Below are positions 17,689 through 25,492 of a DNA stretch of 64,000 nucleotides, in pieces. The DNA comes from Rhodoplanes sp. Z2-YC6860. Its GTDB lineage: Bacteria; Pseudomonadota; Alphaproteobacteria; Rhizobiales; Xanthobacteraceae. Position 1 is the stretch's first letter, and each line of letters starts with the position of its first letter. The notes beneath the pieces were generated by a model. It saw only the letters and a program-made list of their open reading frames with translations, was not told the origin of the DNA and ran no database searches. Both the position numbers and the translations under genes were made by a program. Where the stretch lies: positions 1,430,001 to 1,494,000 of the forward strand of contig NZ_CP007440.1 of the NCBI RefSeq assembly GCF_001579845.1, given 5' to 3'.

Positions 17689-17713
17689 GCCGCCTCAGGT
17701 GGCGGCCTCTTTC
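17688..17713 (+). terminator. Shared small-gene terminator, copy 1
   Basis: Stem GGCCGCC / GGCGGCC with loop TCAGGT then CTCTTTC, touching the stop codon. Near-identical copies are at 22,919 and 42,381. Confidence 0.75.
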
Positions 17714-17866
17714 ATTGCAGCAAGACAACGGCTGGCATCCCCGTTTGGCTTCCGTGGGGCACGCGCGTGCCATCATCTGGAACCCAGAAAAGTGGTCTGT
17801 TTTGGCCATGTCAGGGGTTGGCCGCCGGAACGAACATCAACCGCCGCAGCTTACACAGCATCGGCT

Positions 17867-17905
17867 ATCACGCTGACTGAGAGACGCTACAGCGCTCCCG
17901 AACAG
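17867..17905 (+). promoter_or_regulatory. Leader element, variant D
   Basis: GCTGACTGAGAGAC followed by GCGCTCCCG, ending about 15 nt before the zinc-ribbon start at 17,917. It lacks the upstream hairpin arms. Confidence 0.5.
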
Positions 17906-17916
17906 CAAGGCGCGTG

Positions 17917-18075
17917 ATGGCAGATCCCCCAACGCGTTCCAAAGGATGGGCGCAGAAAAAGCACACTTGCGGTGTCGTCGCATCCCTCACAGCCTTGGTC
18001 TGCCCTGCATGCGGGATGGTTGAGTTTGTGGAGGCCCCAGCACAGCCGCAGCAGCTCCAGCAACAACAGCCGTAG
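17917..18075 (+). CDS. Degenerate zinc-ribbon protein with Gln tail
   Basis: 52 residues. The C-terminal knuckle CPACGMVEF is kept and is the same as in the 17,503 gene, but the N-terminal knuckle has one Cys only (KKHTCGVV), so a full zinc site may be lost. Tail QPQQLQQQQP. A degenerate terminator (GGCCGC...GGCAGC) follows. Either a diverging family member or a decaying one. Confidence 0.55.
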   Translation: MADPPTRSKGWAQKKHTCGVVASLTALVCPACGMVEFVEAPAQPQQLQQQQP

Positions 18076-18343
18076 CCAAGGAAAGACGAGCCTGAGGAAT
18101 AGGCCGCTTCCGCTGGCAGCTCCGGTGACGTTGCTTCATTGTCGCGGCCGGTGCTTCATAACGATGGCACCATCGACGTGGCGGTCGCGCATGAGTAGGG
18201 CGCTTCCACTTGGGCGCATAGGTTTGCGATGCGTCACCTTTCCGTGAACCCACCCTGAGCAATTCTATACAGACTCCCGTTCGGCACAGATTCTAGCTTG
18301 GACGCGCCGAGGCAAGTTTCCGAGAGCGCGGCGGAGCGTGTTC

Positions 18344-19414
18344 ATGCAGACAACCAATTTCAGGGATCAGTTTGCCGACGTGGCGGATGCTTGTGCGCTG
18401 GCTCAAAGCATCGTCGATACTGTCCGCGAGCCTGTTCTGGTGCTCGACAAAGGACTTCGCGTGATTGCAGCGAGCCGGTCCTTTTATTCGAGTTTCCAGG
18501 TTCGGCCGGAAGATACCCAAGGCAAGCTGCTCTACGATTTGGGCGATGGTCAGTGGGACATTCCAAAACTTCGCGTGTTGCTGGAGCAGATCATACCCGA
18601 ACACGGCGTGATGGAGGGTTACGAGGTCGAGCACGAGTTTCCCGGTGTTGGACATCGCACGATGTATTTGAATGCGCGTCAGGTAGTCTACAAAGCAGGC
18701 GCCGAAAGTACAATTCTTCTTGGCATTGAGGATGTCACTGAACGGCGAATCTTGGAGCGCGAAAAGGACGAGTTGTTGCGACAAAGGGAGGTGATGCTGG
18801 AGGAACTGCAGCACCGGATTGCAAACAGCCTGCAGATCATCGCCGGGATCATTTTGATGAAAGCGACGAGGGTCGAATCGGAAGAGACGCGCGCTCATCT
18901 ACACGATGCGCACAAGCGCGTCATGTCGATCGCGGCCGTGCAGACCCAGCTTCACGCGTCCGGAATCTCCGGACCCATCGATATGCTGCCTTATCTCTCG
19001 AAGCTGTGCGATATCCTCGCGACCTCGATGATTGGCGACAATCGGCAAATCACGATCAAAGTCGTCGGCGAAGGGGGCGTTGCTACTCCCCGTGAGGCTG
19101 AGAGCATCGGCTTGATTGCGACCGAGCTTGTCATGAACGCCATCAAGCACGCGTTCCCAGCCGAGCAAAGCAACGGCCGGATCGTCATCGCGCATGACGT
19201 CGATGGGACGAACTGGAAACTTTCGGTCGCCGACAACGGGATTGGCCGGCCCGACGGCACATTTGCCCAGTCAAAAACCGGACTCGGCACCGGTATCGTG
19301 AAGGCGCTCGCGCAACAGCTTGGTGCCAAGGTTGAGACTTTAGCCGACCCGGAGGGCACGACAGTCTCGATCACTCACGCCACGTTCTGGACCAAGGAAA
19401 ATCGAGCCGCATAG
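18344..19414 (+). CDS. PAS-containing HWE/HisKA_2-type histidine kinase
   Basis: 356 residues; ATG 8 bases after GGAG. A PAS domain covers residues ~20-135 (EPVLVLDKGLRVIAASRSFY ... GIEDVTERRILE), then a HisKA_2 dimerisation helix with the phospho-acceptor His in LEELQHRIANSLQII, and an HATPase domain with N box NAIKHAF, G1 DNGIGRPDG and G2 GLGTGIVKAL. No membrane segment, so a cytoplasmic sensor. No response regulator is adjacent. Alphaproteobacterial kinases of this class often feed the PhyR/EcfG general stress response (inference). Its last ~220 bp is duplicated at 21,858. Confidence 0.88.
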   Translation: MQTTNFRDQFADVADACALAQSIVDTVREPVLVLDKGLRVIAASRSFYSSFQVRPEDTQGKLLYDLGDGQWDIPKLRVLLEQIIPEHGVMEGYEVEHEFPGVGHRTMYLNARQVVYKAGAESTILLGIEDVTERRILEREKDELLRQREVMLEELQHRIANSLQIIAGIILMKATRVESEETRAHLHDAHKRVMSIAAVQTQLHASGISGPIDMLPYLSKLCDILATSMIGDNRQITIKVVGEGGVATPREAESIGLIATELVMNAIKHAFPAEQSNGRIVIAHDVDGTNWKLSVADNGIGRPDGTFAQSKTGLGTGIVKALAQQLGAKVETLADPEGTTVSITHATFWTKENRAA

Positions 19415-19582
19415 ACAGGTGCGGAACGAGACGCCATGTCTGCGCTCCCGCAACAGCGGGCGCGTCATGCGGATCGCCAGAGCGAAGCTCTCAGGCAAGC
19501 TCAGGCGGCGTGTCATACAAGCGCGCCGCCGGTCGTGACGCCACCGTGATGCAAGCTGCTTCAGATCTTGCGGCGATGGTTA

Positions 19583-19678
19583 TTAGGCCAGCCTCGTTGC
19601 GACGATCAAAAGCACGAGCAACGCCGGCACCACCAGCGGGGGCACCAGCCACGGACTGATCCGATTGTAGAAACTCAT
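19583..19678 (-). CDS. 31-residue membrane peptide, copy 1
   Basis: MSFYNRISPWLVPPLVVP then LLVLLI, one membrane helix. A well-spaced GGAGG lies upstream. A close homologue (32 aa) at 41,551 differs at a few positions while keeping the reading frame and ISPWLVPPLVVP exactly, which argues for real translation. Both copies are divergent from a Crp/Fnr paralogue. Function unknown; possibly a small regulator of a membrane complex. Confidence 0.7.
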   Translation of the reverse strand: MSFYNRISPWLVPPLVVPALLVLLIVATRLA

Positions 19679-19728
19679 GGATTCCTCCTTTGACGTGGGC
19701 AAAGAGCCCGACCAGGGGGCCAGAGCAG

Positions 19729-19782
19729 GCGGGAGCGCAGAACTGTCTCTCAGTCACCGAGTCCCGGAAGCTGTATCGGTGA
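19729..19782 (-). promoter_or_regulatory. Leader element, copy C
   Basis: TCACCGATACAGCTTCC, then GGTGACTGAGAGAC and GCGCTCCCGC on the minus strand, upstream of the 31-residue peptide gene. Spacing to the start (50 nt) is longer than in other copies. Confidence 0.6.
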
Positions 19783-19893
19783 TGTTGCGAGGTTGCGCCT
19801 TGGGCAAGGCGCTGGCTGATCCAAACAGACCGTTGTTCTTCTTCGTGATCGCGGCAATTCACACTCGCGGCGAAGGCTTGCGACTTTGACCTG

Positions 19894-19970
19894 TCCGATC
19901 GCTTCCAACAATCCTGTGTCCGCTACCGGACGTTGGCCAGTCCGATCGCTTCTAACAATCCTGTGTCCGC
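19894..19970 (+). repeat. Two 30-bp direct repeats upstream of Crp/Fnr copy 1
   Basis: TCCGATCGCTTC(C/T)AACAATC continuing CTGTGTCCGC occurs at 19,894-19,923 and 19,941-19,970, one mismatch, 47-bp period. The second half (AACAATCCTGTG) is conserved upstream of the paralogue (41,125-41,140). Candidate regulator sites. Confidence 0.7.
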
Positions 19971-20017
19971 GACATTATGTTAACAGACCACCCACAGCGG
20001 CCCTGTGGCCAGGGGTT

Positions 20018-20046
20018 GGTGGCGGAGAGACAATCGAGCTCCCGCC
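20018..20046 (+). promoter_or_regulatory. Leader element, copy G
   Basis: GGTGGCGGAGAGAC then GCTCCCGCC, ending exactly 20 nt before the Crp/Fnr start codon. Confidence 0.6.
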
Positions 20047-20066
20047 TGGTCTGACAGGAAGCTGGG

Positions 20067-20795
20067 ATGTCTCGTCCACCTCGAAAAAAACCCATCAAGC
20101 CCAGCATAAACCACAAGCCGGCAAGCGGCGCGTTGTTTGATCCTGCGGTATTCTTGGCAACGGCGGCTCCAGGCCGCGAGATTTCCACGCATTCAAAGAA
20201 AGACATCATCTTCGCTCAGGGCGGCGACGCGGATGCGGTTTTCTATATCAAGAAAGGCAAGGTCAAGGTCGCCGTTGTATCGAAGGATGGAAAAGAGGCC
20301 GTGGTAGCGCTCTTGGGACCAGACGAATTTGTAGGGGAAGGTTGCCTGATCGGTCAGCCGAAGCGGTTGGCGACAGCGTCAGCGATGACGGAATGCGAGA
20401 CGATGCGAGTGGCCAAAACCGAAATCCAGCGACTCCTCCAGCAGGAGCCCGCGTTTTCGCAAATGTTCGTCGTCCACGTTCTGGCGAGGAATGCCCGGGT
20501 TGAAGAAGATCTGGTCGATCAGCTTTTCAACTCAACCGAGAAACGTCTTGCGCGGTTGTTGTTGCTGTTGGCCAATTTTGGAAAAGCAGGCCGCACGGAG
20601 CCAATCCTCGCAAAGATCAGCCAGGAAACGCTGGCCGAGATGATCGGCACGACGCGGTCACGCGTGAGTCACTTCATGAACAAGTTTCGCAAAATGGGCT
20701 TCATCAATTACAACGGACATCTCGAGGTTCACAATTCGTTGGTGGGCGTGCTTCTGGCCGATCAGCCCCGCGCCGTGAGCGCGTCCAAGGAGTGA
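20067..20795 (+). CDS. Crp/Fnr-family regulator, copy 1
   Basis: 242 residues. Cyclic-nucleotide-binding-like beta roll at ~25-145 (DIIFAQGGDADAVFYIKKGKVKVAVVSKDGKEAVVALLGPDEFVGEGCLIGQ) and a Crp-type winged helix with ISQETLAEMIGTTRSRVSHFMNKFR. Only two cysteines are present and the N-terminal Fnr cluster ligands are absent, so it is not an iron-sulfur Fnr. The recognition helix lacks E-x-x-S-R, so it is unlikely to read the canonical TTGAT box. A paralogue with ~85-90% identity lies inverted at 40,290. Confidence 0.88.
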   Translation: MSRPPRKKPIKPSINHKPASGALFDPAVFLATAAPGREISTHSKKDIIFAQGGDADAVFYIKKGKVKVAVVSKDGKEAVVALLGPDEFVGEGCLIGQPKRLATASAMTECETMRVAKTEIQRLLQQEPAFSQMFVVHVLARNARVEEDLVDQLFNSTEKRLARLLLLLANFGKAGRTEPILAKISQETLAEMIGTTRSRVSHFMNKFRKMGFINYNGHLEVHNSLVGVLLADQPRAVSASKE

Positions 20796-20828
20796 CAACG
20801 CGGCGCCCGATCTTGCGAACCGTCATTG

Positions 20829-21020
20829 TTACTTCATTCGCCTGCCCTTGAAATAACCGGCATTCGTCGTGTTCTGCTTGATATTGGCGGTCTCGCCCTT
20901 TTCCGCGGCGTTGCCGTGATGCTCGTGCTGAACAAGTTTCTCGTCTGCTTGCCTGGTCTTGCCCGGCGTGCCCTTGTTGCTACGGTTCGCTGGAGGGATC
21001 GGCGGCATGTGGTTCGGCAT
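20829..21020 (-). CDS. Small conserved-type protein, 63 aa
   Basis: MPNHMPPIPPANRSNKG ... ANIKQNTTNAGYFKGRRMK. I recognise the ends of this sequence as a recurrent Bradyrhizobium-type small protein; function is unknown. Hydrophilic and probably disordered. A longer frame exists upstream but the MPNHMPP start is the family's usual N-terminus. Confidence 0.7.
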   Translation of the reverse strand: MPNHMPPIPPANRSNKGTPGKTRQADEKLVQHEHHGNAAEKGETANIKQNTTNAGYFKGRRMK

Positions 21021-21158
21021 GATCGATGTCCTTTTCAATTGACGAATGACGCAGCGGGCGACCCATTGCGGGGACAAGCGGCGCAAAAAATTCGTCGGTT
21101 GAAGCACAATACAAAAGCAATGAGGGGTCGACGATTTGCCGACCCCTCGACTGCGATA

Positions 21159-21353
21159 TCACTTCTGCTGTTGGCTCTTGCCGTGCGCTTCATCGGAATG
21201 CTGATGGGCGACTTTCGAATGCTGCAGAGCCTCCGAGGATTGTTGCTTGCCCTTTGAATGGTCGTTGCTGCCGTGCTGTTGGGCCGCGGCCCGATGAGAC
21301 TTCGCACCGGTCTCGTGATGCTCGGCAGCCTTGATGTGCGCGTCCTTCGGCAT
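21159..21353 (-). CDS. His-rich small hydrophilic protein
   Basis: 64 residues with His in a repeated helical pattern (KAAEHHETGAKSHRAAAQQHG ... EALQHSKVAHQHSDEAHGKSQQQK). Similar small proteins occur widely in rhizobia next to stress genes; they may bind metal or act as desiccation/stress protectants (inference). The ribosome site is weak. Confidence 0.7.
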   Translation of the reverse strand: MPKDAHIKAAEHHETGAKSHRAAAQQHGSNDHSKGKQQSSEALQHSKVAHQHSDEAHGKSQQQK

Positions 21354-21536
21354 TTTGGTTCTTTCTGTTGGCCGGGAAATCCGGTGGTGCATATCCGTAG
21401 ACAACGGCGGCCGAAACAGGTGCCGATGATGGCGGAAGAAAGAAGCAGACACGAGGGAACCATTGCTGGCTCCCGTGCATCATCGCGCCTTCGCTATTTC
21501 ACCTTGGCAAACGCCGCGTCAGCATCGCTCAAACGC

Positions 21537-21839
21537 CTATTGCCCGGTGACTTTGATGTCGGCGGCTTTGACGAATGTCCGCCCACCGCGCGATTTGATC
21601 TTGACGCACATCCTCATCAGGATGCAGCAGACATGCCAGCCCGACGCGGCGAGCCCGCCGAGCATGGTTTCGCGCGCCGCGTCCTCGTCGAGATGCATCG
21701 GCTGCGGATCGAACTCGGCCGCGAACGCGATCATCTCGTCGTGCGGCAGACGGCGCGGCCCGTGCTCGAAGGTCCGGCCGGGCGTGAAATCTTCGAAATG
21801 GAGCTGAGGCACTGGAGGCTGAACTTTCGGCGAGTCTGA
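21537..21839 (-). pseudogene. MaoC-like dehydratase fragment
   Basis: The frame encodes LHFEDFTPGRTFEHGPRRLP, EFDPQPMHLDEDAARETMLGG and LAASGWHVCCILMRM, the N-terminal hot-dog part of MaoC-like proteins, with the D-x-x-P-x-H catalytic region. The 5' end is fused to the histidine-kinase fragment and the 3' end stops after ~100 codons instead of ~150. A remnant. Confidence 0.7.
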
Positions 21840-21857
21840 GCTTGGCAGGCGAAGTGC

Positions 21858-22100
21858 GTATGACGTCGATGGGACAAACTGGAAGCTTTCGGTCGCCGAC
21901 AATGGGGTTGGCAGGCCAGACGGCACATTTGCCCAGTCAAAAACCGGGCTCGGTACCGGTATCGTGAGGGCGCTCGCGCAACAGCTTGGTGCCAAGGTTG
22001 AGACTTTGGCCGACCCGGTGGGCACGACAGTCTCGATCACTCACGCCACGTTCTGGACCAAGGTAAATCGAGCCGCATAGACAGGTGCGGAACGAGACGC
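21858..22100 (+). pseudogene. Duplicated 3' end of the histidine kinase
   Basis: About 240 bp matching 19,194-19,436 with some 15 substitutions, covering the G1/G2 boxes (DNGVGRPDG, GLGTGIVRAL) through the stop codon and 20 bp beyond. It lacks the PAS and His regions and any start. The same flank continues into the 130-bp dispersed repeat, so duplication ends can be mapped. Confidence 0.85.
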
Positions 22101-22102
22101 TG

Positions 22103-22230
22103 ATGGCACATCGCGTCATTTCGTTGCGACGCGACGACATGTCCGGTCTTGGAGTAACAGCCGACATCGGGCGGCGCTGTGCACTGCAAGGGCCGGTCGA
22201 AAGTAACCCAACTCGGACATGGACATCTGC
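22103..22230 (+). repeat. 130-bp dispersed repeat, copy 2
   Basis: Partner of 16,305-16,432 (ATGGCACATCGCGTCATTTC and downstream). It starts directly after the kinase-fragment duplication. Confidence 0.75.
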
Positions 22231-22244
22231 ACTCTTTGATCACT

Positions 22245-22390
22245 GGTGGCCGGTTTTGAAAAGCACAGTGGCTTATTCCAAGAGGCACTTTCTCGCTCGA
22301 CGGCTGGAACGATGTGCAGCGGCGAGGGCTTTTCCGTTCGGTTCCACAGTGGTCTGTTTTGAACTGAGCAGTGAACTACTTTGGATCAGC
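22245..22390 (+). repeat. Two pairs of the 22-bp motif
   Basis: Pair 1: GGTGGCCGGTTTTGAA at 22,245 and AGTGGCTTATTCCAAG at 22,267. Pair 2: AGTGGTCTGTTTTGAA at 22,347 and AGTGAACTACTTTGGA at 22,369. Units start 22 bp apart in both pairs. Similar pairs lie at 35,221 and 39,210. Confidence 0.65.
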
Positions 22391-22464
22391 GGGCGGCGGC
22401 GCAGTAAAAACCATACGCCCAGCACGATCACCAAGGCTCCGAATGTGAGAGGGACGTAATGCAT
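22273..22464 (-). CDS. Doubtful small membrane protein
   Basis: MHYVPLTFGALVIVLGVWFLLRRR is a good membrane helix, but the remaining ~40 residues run through the 22-bp motif and there is no ribosome site. Either a truncated gene whose end was replaced by repeat DNA, or chance. Confidence 0.3.
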   Translation of the reverse strand: MHYVPLTFGALVIVLGVWFLLRRRPLIQSSSLLSSKQTTVEPNGKALAAAHRSSRRARKCLLE

Positions 22465-22729
22465 TGCCCGGCAAGGCTAGCAAAGCGCCCGGCATGGAAT
22501 AGCCTGTTTGATGTCGCGGGCGGCCTATTTCGGCCAGTACCAAGAGGGATACTGTCCGCACTTAAGCCCCTGTGTCCTAGGTGAATCAGGAAGTCTCCTG
22601 ATTCGCCGACCGCCCCCGGTTCGGCCGCTCAGCCCATTGTCGGCTTTTTTGCAAATGTGAATCGCCTGATTTGGAACTCATAGGTAAACTCCATCCTTTG
22701 ATAGGGCGACGGCCGATGGGAGGTTGGCC

Positions 22730-22912
22730 ATGCAGGGGAAGACCTATTTTGATCGTGCTCAGGAATGCCGTAACCTGGCGAACAAGATGCACGGCGACGA
22801 CAAGCAGAAGATGCTGAAGATCGCCGAGACGTGGATCGAATTGGCAAATGATGCGGTGGCGCGCGGACTCGATGTAACCATTGAGGATGAGCTGCCTGCG
22901 AAGGCGCATTGA
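22730..22912 (+). CDS. Small helical protein (ECxxLA family) 1
   Basis: 60 residues; GGGAGG 6 bases before the ATG. The pattern FDRAQECRNLANKMHGDDKQKMLKIAETWIELAND (E-C-x2-LA ... M-x2-IA-x2-W-x2-LA) recurs in genes at 27,719, 40,097 and 51,807. Two helices, soluble. Function unknown. Followed by the shared terminator. Confidence 0.75.
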   Translation: MQGKTYFDRAQECRNLANKMHGDDKQKMLKIAETWIELANDAVARGLDVTIEDELPAKAH

Positions 22913-22918
22913 TATTGA

Positions 22919-22944
22919 GGCCGCCTCAGTTGGCGGCCTTTTTT
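22919..22944 (+). terminator. Shared small-gene terminator, copy 2
   Basis: GGCCGCC / GGCGGCC stem, TCAGTT loop, then TTTTTTC: a textbook intrinsic terminator. Confidence 0.9.
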
Positions 22945-23071
22945 CGTTTCGCGGCATAAGCCCTCGCATCCGATCCGATGCGACAGCTGGGCTTATATTA
23001 TTTCTCTTCGCAAAAGTTGGTAAGATATTTCAACAGCAATAGAGCACCTCGCAAAGTATCGCAGGAGGAGC

Positions 23072-23461
23072 CTAGGGTTTCGCAAATTTTGATCGCTGGA
23101 ATGCCCAGGTCGGGGAAATTCGTTCCGTCAGGCTTTGCGCCGTTAGTTGCGTTCGCCCATCTAGCGCGGCCTCGACGATATCGGGCGCGAGCAAATTGAG
23201 GCGAAGAATTCTGGTCACATAAGACTCGTTGATGCGCTCGGCTTTCGCCAATTCGCCGACCGTAGCGTATGTCCCATCATCCAGCTTTTGCTTCCATCTG
23301 TAGGCGCGCGCCAACGCCTTCGCGATCGAATCGTCGAAACGTGTCTTCGGTGATTGATGCGGCACTTGGCCAATTATGGTCTTGCGGCCACCGCGGACCG
23401 TGAACTTCAGCGGTACATGCACCGTCACGGTTGAAGTCAGCCGGCGTTGATCGGCTTTCAT
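23072..23461 (-). CDS. HTH protein of the recombinase locus
   Basis: 129 residues, start overlapping the end of the recombinase by 4 bp (translational coupling). A central helix-turn-helix (TVGELAKAERINESYVTRILRLNLLAPDIVEAAL) resembles ParB/KorB-like DNA-binding helices. In Bradyrhizobium-type genomes this small gene regularly follows a DUF2924-recombinase pair and probably regulates or assists it. This member appears intact even though its partners are broken. Confidence 0.7.
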   Translation of the reverse strand: MKADQRRLTSTVTVHVPLKFTVRGGRKTIIGQVPHQSPKTRFDDSIAKALARAYRWKQKLDDGTYATVGELAKAERINESYVTRILRLNLLAPDIVEAALDGRTQLTAQSLTERISPTWAFQRSKFAKP

Positions 23462-24789
23462 GCTGCGCGGTCCTGCGGCTCGGAGTTGGCCCGAAGATCA
23501 TGCATAAGGCTACCGAGTCCATTCGTTCGCAGCGTGATGCCTGCGCCCGTCGTGCTGACCTCGACGCGTGCCACGAGCAATTGAACGATCCGCGCCTGTT
23601 CGGCCGGAAAGAGTTCGGCCCAGATTTCCGAGAAGCGGCGCAGATGTTCGCTGACTTGCCGCTCCGTCAACCCTTTGACGGTCTGCTTGGCTTCCCGCCA
23701 GGTTGCTACGACGATCTCCGGTGATTGCATCAGAAGCTTGATCTGGTACACCACAGCGGCCTCGATCTCGGTGGCCGGTATGCGCCGGATTGGGCTGCGG
23801 TCGGGCACGCCTGAGCGGAGCGCGCTCGTCGCAATGTAGTAGCGGTACAGCCGGCCTCCTTTCCGGGTGTGAGTCGGCGTCATGGGGACACCGTTCGGTC
23901 CGAAGATCAGGCCCTTCAGCAGTGCCGGACTCTGTACCCGGTTTCTCTGGGCGCGCTTCCTGGGGCTTTCTTTCAGAATCCCGTGGACCTTGTCCCAGAG
24001 CGCTCGCTCGATGATGGCTTGGTGCTCTCCCGGATAGGCCGTGCCCTTGTGCACCGCCTCGCCGATATAGGTGCGGTTGTTGAGCATTTTGTAGAGCGCG
24101 CCCTTGTCGATCAGCTTGCCGTAGTGGTTGCGGGCGTTCTCCTGCGCAAGCTGCCGGGCCAACTTGGTGTCGGAACCAAGCTTCACGAATCGTTTGAATA
24201 TCGACCGGACTAGGTCGGCCTCGGTCTCGTTGATGATGAGCTTGCGGTCCTTGACCAAATATCCGAGTGGCACGAAACCGCCCATCCACATGCCTCTCCG
24301 TCGTGACGCAGCGATTTTGTCACGGATGCGCTCGCCGATCACTTCGCGTTCGAACTGGGCGAAGGACAGGAGCACGTTGAGTGTGAGCCGGCCCATGCTG
24401 GTGGTGGTGTTGAACGACTGTGTCACTGACACGAAGGTCACGCTCTTGCGGTCGACCACCTCGAGCAGCTTCGCGAAATCCATCAGCGAGCGGCTCAACC
24501 GGTCAATTTTGTAGACCACGACGATGTCGATGGCGCCGGCTTCAATGTCGGCGAGGAGCCGTTTGAGCGCGGGCCGGTCCAAATTACCGCCGGAGTAGCC
24601 GCCATCGTCATAGCGGTCGCCGAGCTACATCCACCCTTCGGCCCGCTGGCTCGCGATGTAGGATTCGCAGGCCTCGCGCTGGGCGTCGAGGCTATTGAAT
24701 TCCTGCTCCAGACCTTCTTCGGTTGATTTGCGGGTGTAGACCGCGCAGCGGAGCTTCTTTCGAATGGCGAGGGTAGGTTTCGCCGCCAT
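23458..24789 (-). pseudogene. Serine recombinase with internal stop
   Basis: The 5' part ([42 protein letters not shown]) carries the resolvase N-terminus with the Ser nucleophile region, then one TAG (24,625-24,627) interrupts, and the same frame continues LGDRYDDGGYSGGNLDRPALKRLLADIEAG ... VVYKIDRLSRSL and a recombinase domain plus zinc-ribbon-like C-terminus. A single CAG-to-TAG change would explain it. Otherwise full length (~440 codons). It starts at an ATG overlapping the DUF2924 stop. Confidence 0.85.
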
Positions 24790-25219
24790 CACGCGCTCCG
24801 CTGGTTCTTCAGGCCGAAGAACACCAGACCGTTCCATCGTGTGCCGGTGATTGCGCGGGCCACAGCCGACAGCGACTTGTAAGGCCGCCCCTGGTATTCG
24901 AAATCCTCGTCCTGAACTGTGACGCAGTGCTCGACGCCCTGCCACTCGCGGATCATACGCGTGCCGGCGATCGGTCGAGTCTCGATTGTCGGGCGCCGCC
25001 GGCCAGCCTTGCCCTCGAGTTCGTCGGCCAGCGCTTCCAGCCGTTCGATGGTTTCGGGCTTGAGCCCGCCATAGGCCAATTCCTGGATGCGATAGGCCAG
25101 CCGGCTTTCCGGTTGTAGAGCGGCGGCTCCCGTTCGAACAGCTCGCGCCACTTCTGGCGCAGGGCTCCGATCGGGGCGGTTTTCAGGGCGGCCAATTGGG
25201 CCAAGACACCGTCAGCCAT
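24789..25219 (-). pseudogene. DUF2924 protein, frameshifted
   Basis: The N-terminal frame ([37 protein letters not shown]) and the C-terminal frame ([34 protein letters not shown] ... [23 protein letters not shown]) are both recognisable DUF2924 but lie in different frames, with a few bases lost near 25,105. DUF2924 proteins accompany this recombinase type. Its stop overlaps the recombinase start. Confidence 0.8.
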
Positions 25220-25396
25220 TTAGCGTTCTCCGGTCCAGGAGGTCGGATGTCCGCTCTGCTGTTCGAAAGTGTCGAGGAAAAATTCTCCGGTGCGGAGCGA
25301 TTTTTCTCTGGACTGCCGCGCCAACATCCGGCTCAGGCCCGCGGCCAGAATTTCAGCGATTTCGCCTAGGTGTTCGGTTTCGCTGCGTGCCTGCAT
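25220..25396 (-). CDS. Small protein upstream of DUF2924
   Basis: 58 residues (EHLGEIAEILAAGLSRMLARQS ... FFLDTFEQQSGHPTSWTGER), ending immediately before the DUF2924 ATG. Similar short ORFs head this type of locus in related genomes. Helical N-terminus; function unknown. Confidence 0.5.
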   Translation of the reverse strand: MQARSETEHLGEIAEILAAGLSRMLARQSREKSLRTGEFFLDTFEQQSGHPTSWTGER

Positions 25397-25492
25397 AGGT
25401 GCGACAACGGCGCACGCAAAGAAAAACGTCAATGGAAATCAATGGCTTGGTGAAATCCCGCGAAAAAATAAGAAGCCGAGAGTAGGCCACGG

